DNA from: Prinia subflava
Taxonomy: Eukaryota; Chordata; Aves; Passeriformes; Cisticolidae
Assembly: GCF_021018805.1 (NCBI RefSeq)
Contig: NC_086259.1
Coordinates: forward strand, 17,255,501-17,319,500
Reading direction: 5' to 3'
Length of the DNA: 64,000 bases
Below are positions 1 to 13,609 of this stretch, one piece after another; position 1 is the stretch's first letter; each line of letters starts with the position of its first letter. The position numbers and the translations under genes are program-made. The notes below the pieces were generated by a model. The model made no database searches and was not told the DNA's origin. It saw only the letters and a list, made by a program, of their open reading frames with translations.

Positions 1-325
1 TGCTGGCAATTCCCAGTGTTAGTTCTGGTCACTGGTGACAATTCCCAGTGTTCATTCTGGTAACTGGTGGCAATTCCCAGTGTTAGTTCTGGTGACTGCT
101 GGCAATTCCCAGCGTTAGTTCTGGTCACTGGTGACAATTCCCAGCGTTAGTTCTGGTCACTGGTGACAATTCCCAGTGTTCATTCTGGTGACTGCTGGCA
201 ATTCCCAGCGTTAGTTCTGGTCACTGGTGACAATTCCCAGCGTTAGTTCTGGTCACTGGTGACAATTCCCAGTGTTCATTCTGGTGACTGGTGGCAATTC
301 CCAGTGTTAGTTCTGGTGACTGTCC
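1..325. repeat. 32-bp minisatellite, truncated by the window edge
   Basis: Tandem array with an exact 32-bp period: the CAATTCCCAG core recurs at 7, 39, 71, 103, 135, 167, 199, 231, 263 and 295. Units differ at a few positions (TGACA, TGGCA or GCTGGCA before the core; GTGTTAG, GCGTTAG or GTGTTCA after it). Two successive blocks of three units (103-198 and 199-294) match unit for unit, so a 96-bp higher-order repeat is superimposed. The array starts outside the window, so its full length is unknown. It is not protein-coding. Confidence 0.95.
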
Positions 326-2034
326 TTCATGGTGCTGCCTGCTCCTGATGTTTTGCAGAGCAGAGATCCTAAACCAGGTAGGATTTCTCAGCCCCTTCAG
401 AAGATTAATTAGAGTGAGATTGAACAGCCAAAATCTTTTCCCCACTCCCTTTGCCCAGTCCTCAGAGCAGAGGGGGCTGGAATGCACAGCACTGCCTTGG
501 AGCCTCAGGGAGCTGCTCTTCTCCTTCCCTTAAATCATGGACATTTCATGGCTGGTTTTAAGGACTGGGCTGCCAAACTGTTACCCGAGCTCCATTTTTG
601 CCCTCAGCACTCTGACTTTCTGCCACACATCTCTGGAAGTCCTGAATCCATCCTCCATAAGAAATTCAATATTGCTATTATGTTACAGGGCCTCATTAAC
701 ATGAATAAAATCCTCTCGTGAAAGGCACCACAGAGTGACAGAATTTTATCTTTTCCCTTTCTAGTAGTGATTACTTTTCCATCCCTGTCATTCAGTGGAA
801 TGAGCTTCATATTTATTTAGAACCTGAGAATTTGGGTTTGCTATGCAAAAAAACTCTGCAGAGTTGGCAGCCTACATTTTTTCTAGGAGACCTCCAATGG
901 ATGCTTGCAGACCCTCCACCATTTTCTCCAATACAAGTTCTGGGTCTTGTCCAATGTCCTTGTAATTATCATCATCTTTTAATGCCTTAAGAGGAGGAAG
1001 TAATCAGTGGTATAAAAAAAAAAAAGGAGAAAATTGACTGCCTATCTCTCTGGCTAGATGTACATCCAGAAAAAGAACTGAACACAGCAAAGCAATAACA
1101 GAAGTTGATCAATCTTATATGCTGTGGCACTCACAGATGTATCCTCCCAAAGATGAATTTTCTGTCACAAGTCCAAACCACTAAAGCATGAGGAATCGCA
1201 GTAGCAGATACCGCTGATTGTAAGAAGCAGGAGTCTTTGATAGTTATCTAAATATCTCATAAAAAATGATTATTTTCTGTCTCCAGGCTTGCCTTCCAGG
1301 TAGAAATGGAATATTGCCTCTAAATGTTATTAAGGAACAGATGGGTCTGCACTCCCGATCAGCTTTTCCTCCAATGGCAGCAAAGCTCTTCATCATTGAA
1401 GGGCTGAACATTTCCTGAAATTCCTGAATTGCTGCAAACCAGCTCTGCTCAGGACAGGGCTGTGCCAGCAGATCTCCAAGAAATAAACAGAAAGCATCCA
1501 AAAAAAAGGCCCTGTAAAGCCACCCAGACAGACTTTTTGATTTTAGCATGCAAATACAGTTTGAATTCTTGCTAATGACTCTAAAGGAGAGACAAATCAG
1601 CTCAAGTTTGTGGCAGTGAAGGACACTGACTGGCTTAGTGGCAGCAACGTGCAAACAAAAGTGACAACTGCTGTAGCTGGCACCTCTGCACAAGTTCCAG
1701 CTGTGGTTTCACAGCATGACTGGCATGTCTCAGATGAGCTTGTTCTGCTTTTCCTTGGCATTGCCCACAGTGTGGCACGAGGGAGGAGCAGAAGAACAAG
1801 CTCCTGTCCTGGGTGATGTGTTTTGTGCTGCTGCTGCACTGAAAGCAGCGGTGAAAACAGTGGGAACTGTCCCCTCAGCTGGGCTGCACCATCGTTAGCC
1901 AGCTCCAAAACCAGACAAAAGGTGCAGGTCAGTCCTCCTCAGTGTTGGTTATGCTAAACTCCCCCACTTTTGGGTTCAAAAAGAGCTAAAATCTTCGCAG
2001 TGAAATATGGCAAACAGATAGATGGCTCTGTGTT
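326..2034. other. Unique non-coding DNA
   Basis: No recognisable gene, RNA or repeat family. The longest open frame (minus, 1244-1693) has no familiar motif and no splice context. There is a 12-A run at 1014-1025. The sequence just after the minisatellite is ordinary mixed-composition DNA. Confidence 0.6.
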
Positions 2035-2300
2035 ACTGAGGACAGGGAAAGAACTGCACGAGCACATGCAGGTGAGCGAAGCAGGAAAAAAGGGGGCGAG
2101 TTTATTTACAAAACTCAGTTTTATACATTTCTTATGGGGCTTGTGGATTGGAGGATGGAATTCTAGCTCTCAATCCGCATTGGTCAAGCTAACTGTCAAT
2201 CAACTTTCTTTTTTTACTTAGTAATCTGTAAACAATGAAAGACAGCAAAATATGGCTATTGTTTAGAGTAGGAAGTGTGATAAAGTAAAATTTCTGACTC
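2035..2300 (-). mobile_element. LTR fragment of an endogenous retrovirus (ERVK-like)
   Basis: Read on the minus strand, this stretch has promoter-then-polyA order: two CCAAT boxes (plus-strand ATTGG at 2179-2183 and 2147-2151), a TATA box (GTATAAAAC, plus positions 2118-2126) and an AATAAA signal (plus TTTATT at 2101-2106) only about 15 bp further. A TATA box and polyA signal packed that closely are typical of alpha/beta-retroviral LTRs with a very short R region. A pyrimidine-rich U5-like segment follows. I see no PBS, gag or pol beside it, so it is probably a solo or truncated LTR. Both outer ends are approximate. Confidence 0.55.
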
Positions 2301-5300
2301 TAATATGGAGAACATTACAGAAGGCTTAGAAAAGTCTTCAAAACCAGGGTGATAGCTCTGGACCTGTTTCAGAGAGGACTGAGCACTCTTAGTTCCTTTT
2401 CCAAAGGCTCTGGAGATGAATGGAGAAACTCCAGCTGGAATGAGTGCTTGTCACACCTTTTCCTCAGCGCATTTCCATTAGCCCCTTCTGATCAGCAAAT
2501 TGCTGAATCAGGCTTTTGTCAATCCAGGTAATGACTGTAACTCCTCCATCACTAAGCACAACTCAGTGCTCACACTCTTCTCTCAGAAGATGAGGAGAAC
2601 AGAATTTGGTCTGTTGCAACAACGTGCTGCATTTTTCGACATTGTCCCCACCTGTACCGTAATATTTTTGGTTTGTTTCATAATAATTTCTGTCCCATTC
2701 TCTGTATAGTCATCAGATTTCTTTCTTCTGGGTATTGTACAGTAGAACACATTCAATTTATGGTTTCTCATTGTCAGCATTGCTCCTCAGTTTCCAGAAG
2801 GAACCTTACTGGATGTGTCATTGGAGGGCAGAGCCTTTGGTCTCTCAAGTTATGTATGCACTTAAAAAAACCTCTCTGAAATCAAACGGGTCCATTGTCC
2901 CCCACGTCTCCCATTGTCCCCCATGCTCTGAAATTCAATTTTGAAATCAAGAGGGCGATTGATTTAAAGTTCAAATTGAAAGCAAAGTCTTGAAACTGCT
3001 CAAAAGCCTGGCAGTATGTCAGCCCCAGCCATGATGTTTTAAGGGCCTCATTCATCCCAGGGACATTTTGTGCTGGACAACCCATTACGATTTTTGCTGT
3101 TCTGTTCTCCTCATAAAACCATCAGGACTCTCTCCTTCTGTCTGTCTTAAAAAAAAAGGAAAAAGAAAAAAAAATCCAATTTTTCCAGTTAAGTCACTCT
3201 TTGGCACTGGGAACACAGGAAGTAATTTCTCACTGTCAGCTGGGAAACCGTAAAGTTTGACTGGGTCAAACCTTTCCTCCCTCTGCAGCATCACTGGTCA
3301 CACTACCAGCATTACAGCAGGGTTGTGTGGAGGGACAGGACAGGGGGGATGCTGCTAACACAGCTTTTTTTTTCCACACAAGTGGCCTCAAACAACTTTG
3401 CTTTCAGCTCTTAGACCCTAGGGCAAGATTAAACCTATTTGTCCCCAATACTTGGTAAGAAAAAATACAGTTTTCAAGTCCTAAGAGCAAATGTTATTCA
3501 CTGAAATAGGGTGTCAGGTAAATAAATGAGCTGTACAGTCTGCAGCACAAACAAATAATGTTGAAAAGTTGTGAAAAAATAAACATTTTGACTTGTAGGG
3601 TCCATTTCAGGTCCTGTTATTTCTGTAGCTTCTCCGCCAGCAACTCGGATCCCACCAGCTGAGACTGACAGTGTTTTACACACCACAGATTTTAAATATC
3701 AAAATGACAGTTCCTCACATGTTGTTGTCCATCAGTATGAGCCATGATTGCTGTTTGGAGAAGATGTGATTGCCAACCTGTGGCTGGTGTGATTGCTCTT
3801 TGCAATCTGCTGTTCCTGAGTGATTCTGGGGGGAGTGTGGGGGAGGTAGCGCCTGGGCTGGAGTGCACTTCCCATATCAATGCTCCTGTCCTGATTTCTC
3901 ATGGTAGTGCTTATGCAACCACAGCGTGCTCTGCGTGCATTTTGAGCTAGTGGTCTCTTTTAAATATTTTTATCCCCCTTTTATACCAACTGGCTAAGCT
4001 GATAGCTGTTAAGATCCTGTAAGTTTTCTGTAGGTAAACAGGGAGAACAGACAAATAATATTCCCATTGAGATCAGGGTTACCAGTGGTCAGGAGGATTT
4101 TTCCCTGCGACATTTAGCTCCTCAGAGAAACAGACATTAAAAATCCTTTTGTATTTGATGAAAAAAATAGTATTAAAAGGGAATTCATAGAGCAGCTGTG
4201 ATTTAAGACAGTTGCACGGAGCCTCATTGGTTGCACTGTGCACAGACCTATTTGTTTCCAGACATTGTCTTGGATATAGAGTATATATGCAAACTTTGTT
4301 CCACCCCTCGACATAACCATATATCTGCAGTGAAAAGCCTGGCTGTAATTGCTGGAAGAACAGAGAAGTTATTGGCTCTTTAGTCCGCCTAGTCCAGAGG
4401 AAAATGATCCTGGGCAAAATTCCTCTAAACCTTATTAGTGGCAGTTGACTTATGACCTATATCACAGTAATTTTTACTTGATATGAATAAAATCAATTGT
4501 GTTTCTCTGCAGTGTAACTATCCACTTTCACATTGTTTGCATATCTAATCTAGTTCTGGATTGAATTTAGCTTTTGTCCTCAGTGATATTTCATTTTGGT
4601 TAGTGCTGCTATGGATCACGCTGTTCTTTCTTTTATTTTGTATCAGCTTTTAATTTGTCACCTTTCAGATCAATTGATTGTGACTTCATTAAGTGAGAGG
4701 GCAAATATCAGCAGCAGATGTATTTTTTTGCTTTGATTTATGCTTTGTTTGTCTCCCTCTGTCCCTTCTGGGGGTTTCTCTTGCCTCCACGTTACGTGGC
4801 CTGCCCTGTTCCTGTCTCTCCACTCTGCTAATCCCTTTTATTGCCACATCTGCACATTGTGTCTTCTCTCAAACAGGGTGGGCGAGCTCATGAAATTGTG
4901 CAGGGGAGAGCAGGAAAGGGATGCCATGGAGCTGACATTAATGGAGAATCTCATAGGCCAGTGCTTCCAATTCAAGCTACAATGTCATAGCTGAAACAAT
5001 GTCAGGACCCATTTCACAACCTATTACAAAAGGAAAAACCACACAACAACAAAAGCTCATAACCCTTTGGATGTTGCCCTGAGACCCATTCACACTGACA
5101 GGTTCTGCAGGATATTGGATGTTCTCATCCCACTGAGCAGAAATCATTTGGTGTTTCGCAGGGAGGGTTGGGCTTCTTGGAAGTCGAGCCCCTTTTCTGC
5201 TGCTGTAAAAGCAATTTGAGGGGAAGGTCCAGAGTGCTGGGTAAATGCCAGGCAAATAGGATGAAAAAGGCTGAAGGAAATATAAAACTTACCGAGTCCA

Positions 5301-5589
5301 AGAAGTAAATCCGAGCCCCTGCCAGGAAAAAAAAGTCAATACACATGTATGGAAAGGAATGCAGGCTATGCTTTATAGCTATTTAGAGTAATTATTTCCC
5401 AGATGTTTTGGTTTACCACTGAAAAATAATATATGTGAATAGCAAAGGCCTTCCACTTTCAAGAGAGTGAAAAAGAATCTCAATTGCACTGAATTTATGA
5501 TGTTTTTTGTCCATTTGGTGGCAGATCACTTGTCTTAGGAGGTAAGAGGCAGGGCTGCAGTGCCACCAGTTGCTTTTCTGTGCACATTC
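2301..5589. other. Unique non-coding DNA
   Basis: No exon or repeat family recognised. An A/G-rich low-complexity patch lies at 3150-3177. The rest is AT-rich intergenic or intronic sequence with only chance open frames of about 60-110 codons. Confidence 0.55.
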
Positions 5590-6130
5590 ACATATCGATT
5601 AATGTCCATCTTGATTTATTTTCAGAGGGCATAAGCAACGTCCTGTAACAGGCACACACTTGCACTAAGTAACTGTTGATTCGTTTTGGACGTATGATCA
5701 AAACCATTCAGAAGCTTCAAAGCACTTTCTGTTTCATTTCTACGCTTCTTTCCCCCCCTCATTTTGTCCTTGGGGGGAAGAAAAAGCAGCAAAGGGATGC
5801 AAATGCAATCACACTGGCCTCAGATGATGAATATTAAAACTTCGATAGGTTTGGCTTTTTTCTGCTCGGTGTTGATGTGTGTTTGTTGCCATGGGTATGT
5901 GTGGGCAATGTGTAGGTGGCTTTTTTAATGTTTTGCAGCTCATCAGAAAGTTCATTTCTTTGAAGTCAACAATGAGTATTGTGCTTGTCCATGTGATATT
6001 TACTCTTATCTCTTATGCTGTGCACTAATTAAACTGATGCAAGAGTGAATAGGTTGACACTGTAAAAGTTAATGGCCCACAACTTTAGAAGTCCAGATGG
6101 TTTTGGGGTCGTATTTGTAGCATTAATTTT
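5590..6130. other. AT-rich block resembling a conserved non-coding element
   Basis: This non-repetitive block is dense in transcription-factor-like words. It has an octamer-like ATGCAAAT near 5799, a facing pair of SOX-type sites (ACAAT and ATTGT) at 5969-5982, and several TAATT homeodomain-type cores near 6030 and 6120. There is no open frame of note. Regulatory status is an inference from motif density only; such motifs are common by chance in AT-rich DNA. Confidence 0.2.
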
Positions 6131-9100
6131 GAATGTCAGGCTGTTTGAACCCTGCTGGGTGCACTGTTCAGGCATATATCAAAGCAGCATCTTCCCTGTG
6201 AATTTACTGGGAATATTTCCCTCCTGTCTACAGAGAAAATCCACCACATGAAGCAGAGTAAGTTAGGACAGAGTTAATTCTTGAGATGCTCCCTGTGACT
6301 CTGGTGTTCTGAATTAAAATCAGTATCTGTGCAATGTTAATGCTGTAATTAAATTTCATTAGATTTAAAGCTCAGCCTTTTCATGGTGAGGTAAAGAACA
6401 TTCCTATGTGGTTTTACTGATCATTGCAGCAAATGGCTTGAGAAAGCAGGGCTTGAAGGCTGAGATCCTCTAAAGGATACTGAGACCTGAAAGGGGCTCT
6501 GGCAAAATTCAGGTGTTTGAGGCCAAGACTGCCACTCCACGTCCTCCTCCCTCCTCGGGTGCACAGGGGGGAGGACACAGAGCTGTACCTCCCCTCAGTG
6601 GGACCATGACTGTGAGCTGGAGTCCCCTCATGCCATCCAATCCCTCTGGCTGCCACTCACCTCCTCTGGAGGAGCCTTGTGTGGCTGGGCTGGGGGAATT
6701 CTCTCTTGAGGGCCTGGAGGGCATTTCTGGATCCACCAGCACCAGGCGTCCAGAAATCCTGGATCATCAGTGCAAGGATGCACACAGGACAACCTGCTCT
6801 TGTTACTGGCAGCCTCTGACCTAGCAGAGAGCTGAGAGGATTCCTGAGGGCTCCCAAAAACCCGAAAATGTTTTGTCTCTGTGCTGCAATGCCTGTATCC
6901 TGTTGTCTCTCCTGTGCTCAGCTGACCATTTAGACCCTCACTGAACCACATTTCTGCTGACACCAACTGTCTCACTGGCTATTAGCCTGTCTCTAACCCC
7001 TGTGTTTACCAGGAAAATTATTGAGAAAAAGGTAACAAGGCAATCTGGGCATCATCTGACAGGTTCTGATTGCCTCCAGCTCCCTGGGCAAGGCCGGCTC
7101 ACCCAGGCAGGGAGCAGAGGTGAGGAGCCCGTGCTGATTCAATTATCACCACTCTGAACTGCCCTCAAAGGCTGGAGGGAGCTCACAGATCAGAAAGAAA
7201 GATGAGCTCGTAACCAGCCAAGTCCAAAGGCTTCCAAAGTCCACAGAAATCTTTTCATGGCATTCACTGGGCTTTGGATCAGGGCCATCAGGAGAGCCCT
7301 GACAAAGGGGTAAGCAGAGACACTGAGGCTTCCCAACCCCATCAGGTATTTAATAGAGATGGAAGTGGGGAACTTGACACGGAATCATCTCACCTGTGCA
7401 GCATGGGCTGTATTTCTACCTGAAAAACCCAGGTCTATATTCTGTAGATGCACTTTTGGCCTCATAAGCTAAATCCTGCAGCTCTTTGCCATGCACACAC
7501 TCTAATACCCTACTGTACTTTGCAGGTGAATTCTCAGAAAAAAAAATATTGTACTTGCAATTAATCAATTGTGCTGTGTCGTAATTAAATGACTATATCG
7601 AAGAGGAAGAAATTAAAACTGGATCCCTTGAAACAACTACTCAGGGGTATAATTACAGAATACCCTATGAGCAAATTAGCTTCTGCCTATGTGATATCTG
7701 ACAAACTAATAAACACCTTGCTGTGTAAATTGAGACCAGGTATATTTTCAGACTCTTAATCACTGAAGCTTACCAAAGAATGAAATGGCAAATCATTATT
7801 TGGGGTTTTTTTTCTCCTTTCTGAGTAAAACACTCATTCACTGCTAGTCTTATTCTTCATATATCTTTGGAAAGTTTATTCCATTTGTCTTTCTAATGTT
7901 GTCTATTCTTTCTTTCTGTCATGATGTTTGCCGTAGAAGGAAATATCTAATTCATTTATTCACTGCTTTTCAGTGAGTAGAATTCATCAATAAAGAAACC
8001 AGCGTTTGGGAAAGGTAATGGTTATGAACCTCCTGACCCAACTAATTCCCTTATCACGCTGTTTAGAAAAGAAAAGAAAAAAAAAATCTGTGAATATATG
8101 AGAAATCTTGTTGATTAAAAATAAGCACAAAGCCAAGAATGTTCAACAGGTAATATCACAATCTTTTCTTAATATAATCTCAAAGAGCTTAATATATGTG
8201 AAACATTCTACTAGAAGAAAAAAAAAGTCAACAAAATGATGAAAAGTAATTATACTAGGAAGTGTAGGCAAAAAGAGAAAATCAGAGTTCAACAGATCAT
8301 TTTAATTTACTGTCACCAGAGACATAAAGTTAACAAATGAGAAGATATCATATTCATGTTGAAGTGTGCAGTAAATATGACAGAGCATCATAAGAAATGT
8401 TCTGATATGATTCACTTAAGGCTTGTTCAAATTAATATACTACTCGTTGAAAACGTGTAGGAGCTGTTAAGTTTATTTTAAGGAAATATATTGACTTTAA
8501 GGAAGGAACAGTCACTGTGACAGACATTAAAACACTCGAGTGAATTAAGGAACATTATACTGAGTGTATAGCAAATGAAGGCATGATATCTCTGGAAGGG
8601 TTTTACAGTGTGAGAAATCTTTAATGAGGCATTTGGACTGCGTGGAAGAACAGCTCTCATAGCCTTTGGAACATGACTACAAAGAAGATATCGATCTGTA
8701 GATGTTATCCGATTGTATTCCAGATTAAAAGACGACAAAATCTTCAGGAGGTAACTGAGAAGATTAACCTGTCAAGGAGACACCTCATAATGAGATTATC
8801 CCAATGTGAGACTCTTCACCAAGGGGAGGGATTATTGAGAGGGAGAGGCAGTGTTTAAAGGGATTTTTAGAGTGTGCTTGTTTGTGTGTGTGTGCACATC
8901 GGTGCGTGTGAACGGGCTTCAGTCTGACAGCAGGGCAGAAACACAGTGAGAGAAAATACTGAGCTGTGTTCTAGGACACACAGAGATGAAGCTCTGAGAG
9001 CCCTTCTCTTTCTAAGGCTCATTACAAAGCCCACTATTCACTCTCTCCATGACCCCAGGCTCCACCATCGCTGTATTAAACAAAATACATTTTACAACCC

Positions 9101-11469
9101 CAGAGAGCATTTCTGAGAAATAATCAGCTCTGTGCTTCTGTGAGTAGCTGCAGGGGCTACAGGTCAGCAGACTACAATTACCCCTCATAGTTGACTACAC
9201 TTCCAGATTTGTAGGAACTAAATGGTAGTTTTAATACATTCTTAAATATATCTATATGGTATATCTATATCCATGCACATATCAGTCCTTTTCCAGGGGT
9301 GACTGGTGAGCCTCTCCCATCATCTACTGATCTGTCAAAATATTTATGTTGTTTGTGATTTGTATTTACTGCACATGCATATTTTGCTCTGATCTTGCAA
9401 ATTTCTGTGCAGGTGTTTATGGAATATTAACTTTTAGAAATTTTCTGGCTGCTGTTGGAATGGCTTCTACCTTGTTCCAGGCAGGAGCAACTTCACCCAG
9501 AGAGCTGCATTTTAATGGTTGCCATTAAAACATCATCAATCACTAAATCCAGACCAAACATTGCCTTCTACATAATGGTCTAGCACCATATCAGTTTATT
9601 AATAAAGGCTGAGGAACTGATGAGGTGAGTGCATTTTTGTGGTGTGCTGGGACATTCAGTCATCTTGGGCTCACCTCTTTCTAAGCATGAGTTTATGATG
9701 TAAATCCCTCGGCTTTCCTGAGGTCTGTGTGCTGTGGGAGCTGTCCAAATGTTTGTTGTTGAAACAGCACGAAGGAGCTGGAGGAAGTCTGTTTTAACAA
9801 CCAGGGCATGTCAAGGAACTTCCATCAAGGATGAATCAGATCTCTTTGCTGATTTCCTGCACTCCAGTGAAGCAATATAGTGCTGAGTTAACTTTGAAGC
9901 TGGCATGATTACAACTCTGTATCTGCCCTCTTGTTCCCGACCATCATTTATACTCTCAAGGCCGAAGTCTATAATTCACACACTGAATGATCTTGTGCTG
10001 CCTGGGGAGTCCTGACTGCTCGTAGATGGCAGTGCTTCCAAAGACACTCCTGCAAAGCTGGAACCTGGAGCAAATCCAGGAGACTTTATTAATTGATTCT
10101 CTCTTTTAGAAAGATTACTACCTATCTTTGTTCCAGTTTTCCCCTGTGAAAACTCTCTATTTCTGCTGGAAGAAGCTCAGAAGGCCAGACCTGATAGCAC
10201 CAAAGAATAAAGATGCTCAAGCTTAGTTTTATGGCTGCAAAAAGGCCTGTCAATCTCAAGAGCTACCTGAGATATTGGATGAGCTCATGAGATATCGGGC
10301 CCTTCGAGTGCAGATCTCTTCAGCAGCATGGGAAGGTCAACCTGCTGTGGCATCTTGACAAATGTGCAACGATGAAATTCCTCTCAAATTACCTTTAAAA
10401 TACTCCATTTGAAAGTCTTCTCAGCTTCAGAGCACGGTTTGTGTCATGTCTTGTTTTCTTCCATTTAATTCATCACAGCACTTTTAACCCTCCCATCTCC
10501 CTCTCTGACAACCAGGGAAAGCAAACCTTTCCCTAAATATTTGGCATCCCCGTTGAGGATTTTTTGGTTTGTTGTCTGTGGGTGCAGTGCTGTCCTTCCC
10601 CTTTGCTGTGTGCAGTGGAATTCAGGGCTGCTGCCCCACAGGACCCTCCTGGGGCCGTGCAGCTGAGCCCAGCGAGCTCAGCCCCTTCTCCCCCCAGCAC
10701 AGGGGTGAAGCAGATGATATAAATGATGCAAAATTAAAAGCCACACCACGCAGAAGGTTAATCTGCAAAGTCAGTGTACCTGGTAAGTGGGGAAAGCTGT
10801 TCATGTGGCTCCAGAAAAAGCTGCTGAGTGACAAGGAAAGAGTCACCAGCCGTGACTGGAAAGGGTGGCTGAGGCAACGGGATTGGTCCCATCGAGGGTG
10901 ATTTAGGGGCTGCTTTTCATATTACATGTGTAAACTTGGCAGCAGGTGTATTTTGAGAAGAGAATGGATTTATTAGCATCAGGGAAGGAGGGCAACAAAT
11001 GCGATGGATCAAAGCCAACAAATTAAAAATAATTTGACAAAATTAATTAGGCTTATGTGAGAGTAAATGGGTGATACACTTTCTAGAAGGGAAGGATAAG
11101 GTGATGCAGCAGGGGACAGAAAATAATTATGAGGCTGTACTCTTAGGAGACATCAATCACAGTGGGGCCTAAAGATGATTTCAGATGATAAATAGATATG
11201 TAAGAGTAGAGAAATCCAGCAATGATTTCAAGAGCATATTGACTGAAACATGTGAAATGTAAAAGGTGAAAAGGAAAGTTGGTTGATGCTCATTTATTAG
11301 TATTGATTTGCATTATAGTAGCAACTTTGTATCCTAGCCAAGCTGAGGATCCCATTCTGCTCGGCACTGGATCAACACACAGTAAGAGGTATTTTATAAT
11401 CTAAACAGACTGCAGACAAAAAAAGATAGAAAAGAATTATAATCCCAAATGACAGGCAGATAACTGAGG
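6131..11469. other. Unique non-coding DNA with short simple repeats
   Basis: No genes recognised. 6520-6830 is locally GC-richer, which explains the overlapping open frames there on both strands. 7490-8520 is very AT-rich with TAATTA-type sites (7560-7660). Small simple repeats lie at 8879-8912 (TG-rich) and 9240-9275 (TATC/TATA). 10569-10901 is another mildly GC-rich patch with frames open on both strands and no recognised motif. Confidence 0.55.
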
Positions 11470-11830
11470 CAGAGAGATGGTAAAGCTTGAGCTGTTTGGA
11501 AAATGTGACCTTTTAATTAAAAATACAGCTGAAAATTAAAAATATTTAAATTTCGACACAACTCTCATGGGAAATTTTGAGCCGCAGCTAAAAAGCTCAT
11601 GTTTTGGGTAACAACAAAAAACAATGAAAATATTCCTGCATGTCTTTTCCTTTTCTGCCCTCACAAGAAACACTTTTTCAAAGGAAGCGGAAGAATGAAT
11701 TAATTAATATGCACATTATTTCTCTGCAAGCCACTCTTCCAATTTAAAGAAGCACCAATTTGAAAGGAAATTTTCAACCATTTTTTATTGAGTGCTTTGA
11801 AGTCTACCCACCAGGAGATGCACGGAGTAC
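11470..11830. other. AT-rich block resembling a conserved non-coding element
   Basis: A complex, non-repetitive AT-rich sequence with repeated TTAATTA-type cores (near 11514 and 11700), ending in a CTCF-like CCACCAGGAGATGC at about 11810. There is no coding potential. I judge it a possible enhancer only on texture; a cross-species alignment would decide. Confidence 0.18.
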
Positions 11831-13585
11831 CTGAACACAACTCTCCTCCACGCTACTATAACCACAAGAAAATCCTTCTTAGAGACAGGGGAGAAGCTGC
11901 TTAGGAATCCTTCTCTACTACAGGAGGTAGGGAGCTGTTATGGATTTTTCCCTGCCCTAGTTGCTACTTTCTAAAGCCCTGTGAACATTTAAGTTCACGG
12001 TGGCTTACTCCACGTTTAATAGTGTAAGAACTCATCCTCTACTCTACTCAGTGTGCCCTTAAAATGTCTGTGAGAGGAGTGAGGAGCTGTAAATTCATCC
12101 CCTGCTTTGCTGTGCACTGGTTTCTTGGGGTAGACAAGCCCACAGAACATCACAGTTATTTTAGCATTATGGGGAAATAAGATAGACACCATTAACATTT
12201 TATGAACAGTTTTGGTCCTTGAAATAAATATAAGATACTCAGCAGAGATTGGAGTGGTTAGGGCTGTAGCAGCAACAACAAAAAAAAATAAAGGTTCAAA
12301 GGTTCATGGGATGTAAGTCAAAAGGAAAGATTAGCTAGTCATAGGGGATTATCTGAGAAAAGAGGTAGATAAACTCCTGACAAAGGTGACAGATTCATGC
12401 CAATAAGTTATCTGTGCTGCTGAATAATTCAGGAGAAAGAGAGCAGGGATTGAAGCTGAGGGAAATGCTCATGCAAAAAGAGTTTCAGAACGGTTTTATA
12501 TAAAAACTTTAGCTGCCCAAAGTCATCAGCAGAACTGAAAGTAGAGAAAAGGATGCTACACAAAGGAAAAAGAGAGATCAAAATTTTTACCTTATAGACT
12601 TTATAAGGAACAATTTAAAACCAGCTGGGGATTTCCTCAAAAATCAACTTTCAAGTTTTCCTGTTTATATGAGGAAAGGAACCCATAAGTCAGCACTGGG
12701 TATTTCAGGCAGAACCCAGCCATTATTTATTCTCTATTGTGTCTTAGGTATTAATTATTTCATATTAATTGTTTCATTGCATCCTAGTGCAATGACCTTT
12801 TCCTTCTTGCAAGCTTTTCATCAATGTGAAAATACTGCAGGAAACATTTTGCTTCCCTTTTTCAGATGCCGCATTCTGTTCTGGGAAAAAATATCCATCA
12901 AAAGGATTTTTTTTTTTTTATGAGGGGATATATCAAAAAGCAAAATCAGTGGAACTGTTGGCTGAATTATTCCTTGGCCTTTCCAAGATGTTTTAGTAAC
13001 ATCTATCAGTGTCTGTCAAATGTTAATAATACTTCAGAGGAAACAACTTTACATTGCAGCTCCTCTTCAATAAAGTTTTGACTTTCAGTGAATTGCTTAT
13101 AAGCCTGAGGAACCCAGTGTGTGACAGCATTCTATCTCTGGACACAGTGAAATCCTCATTTTTAAGGATATAGGGTATGACAAGAAAACTATGCCAAGAA
13201 TAAACTGATTTCTGCTTTTCTGCTTCTTCATTCCAACCCTCCCCTCCAAAATTTAATTTTCTGTTTTTTAAAAATACCTAGCAAAAACGATTTAAAATTT
13301 GAAGAACTAAAACAAGCTGGAACATATATTAGTTGAGGACCCTGCTGTAGATGTTAACACCTTCTATGAATCATCAGAAAAAGGCATTCCTCCTTCCAGC
13401 ATAAACGTGGTTAGGATTTCCAAGGACGTAAATATGCCATTTAAAAATGACAGGAAATACATTGAAGTCCACGAGTGGAGGGAACAAAACTCTCTTGGGA
13501 ACAGTATCCAGTGTCTGTTTAAATATTTAAGTATCTAAAGATGCAAGCTGAGTCAGGAGGGGATTTTCAGAAGACTTCTAACAGG
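11831..13585. other. Unique non-coding DNA
   Basis: AT-rich sequence without recognisable exons, RNAs or transposable-element ends. A run of about 12 T lies near 12908. Short frames at 12669-12923 and 12866-13081 run through this T-run and have no family features. Confidence 0.55.
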
Positions 13586-13609
13586 AAAAAAAAAAAAAAA
13601 AAAAAAAAA
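13586..13609 (+). repeat. Poly(A) tract, 24 bp
   Basis: Twenty-four consecutive A followed by a short GAA-rich tail to about 13620. I see no AATAAA within the 30 bases upstream and no retrocopy to its left, so it is treated as a simple homopolymer rather than a processed-transcript tail. Confidence 0.85.

Noticed and set aside
1244..1693. 149-codon minus-strand frame as a gene
   Set aside because: No recognisable domain and no splice or promoter context; the length is compatible with chance in 64 kb.
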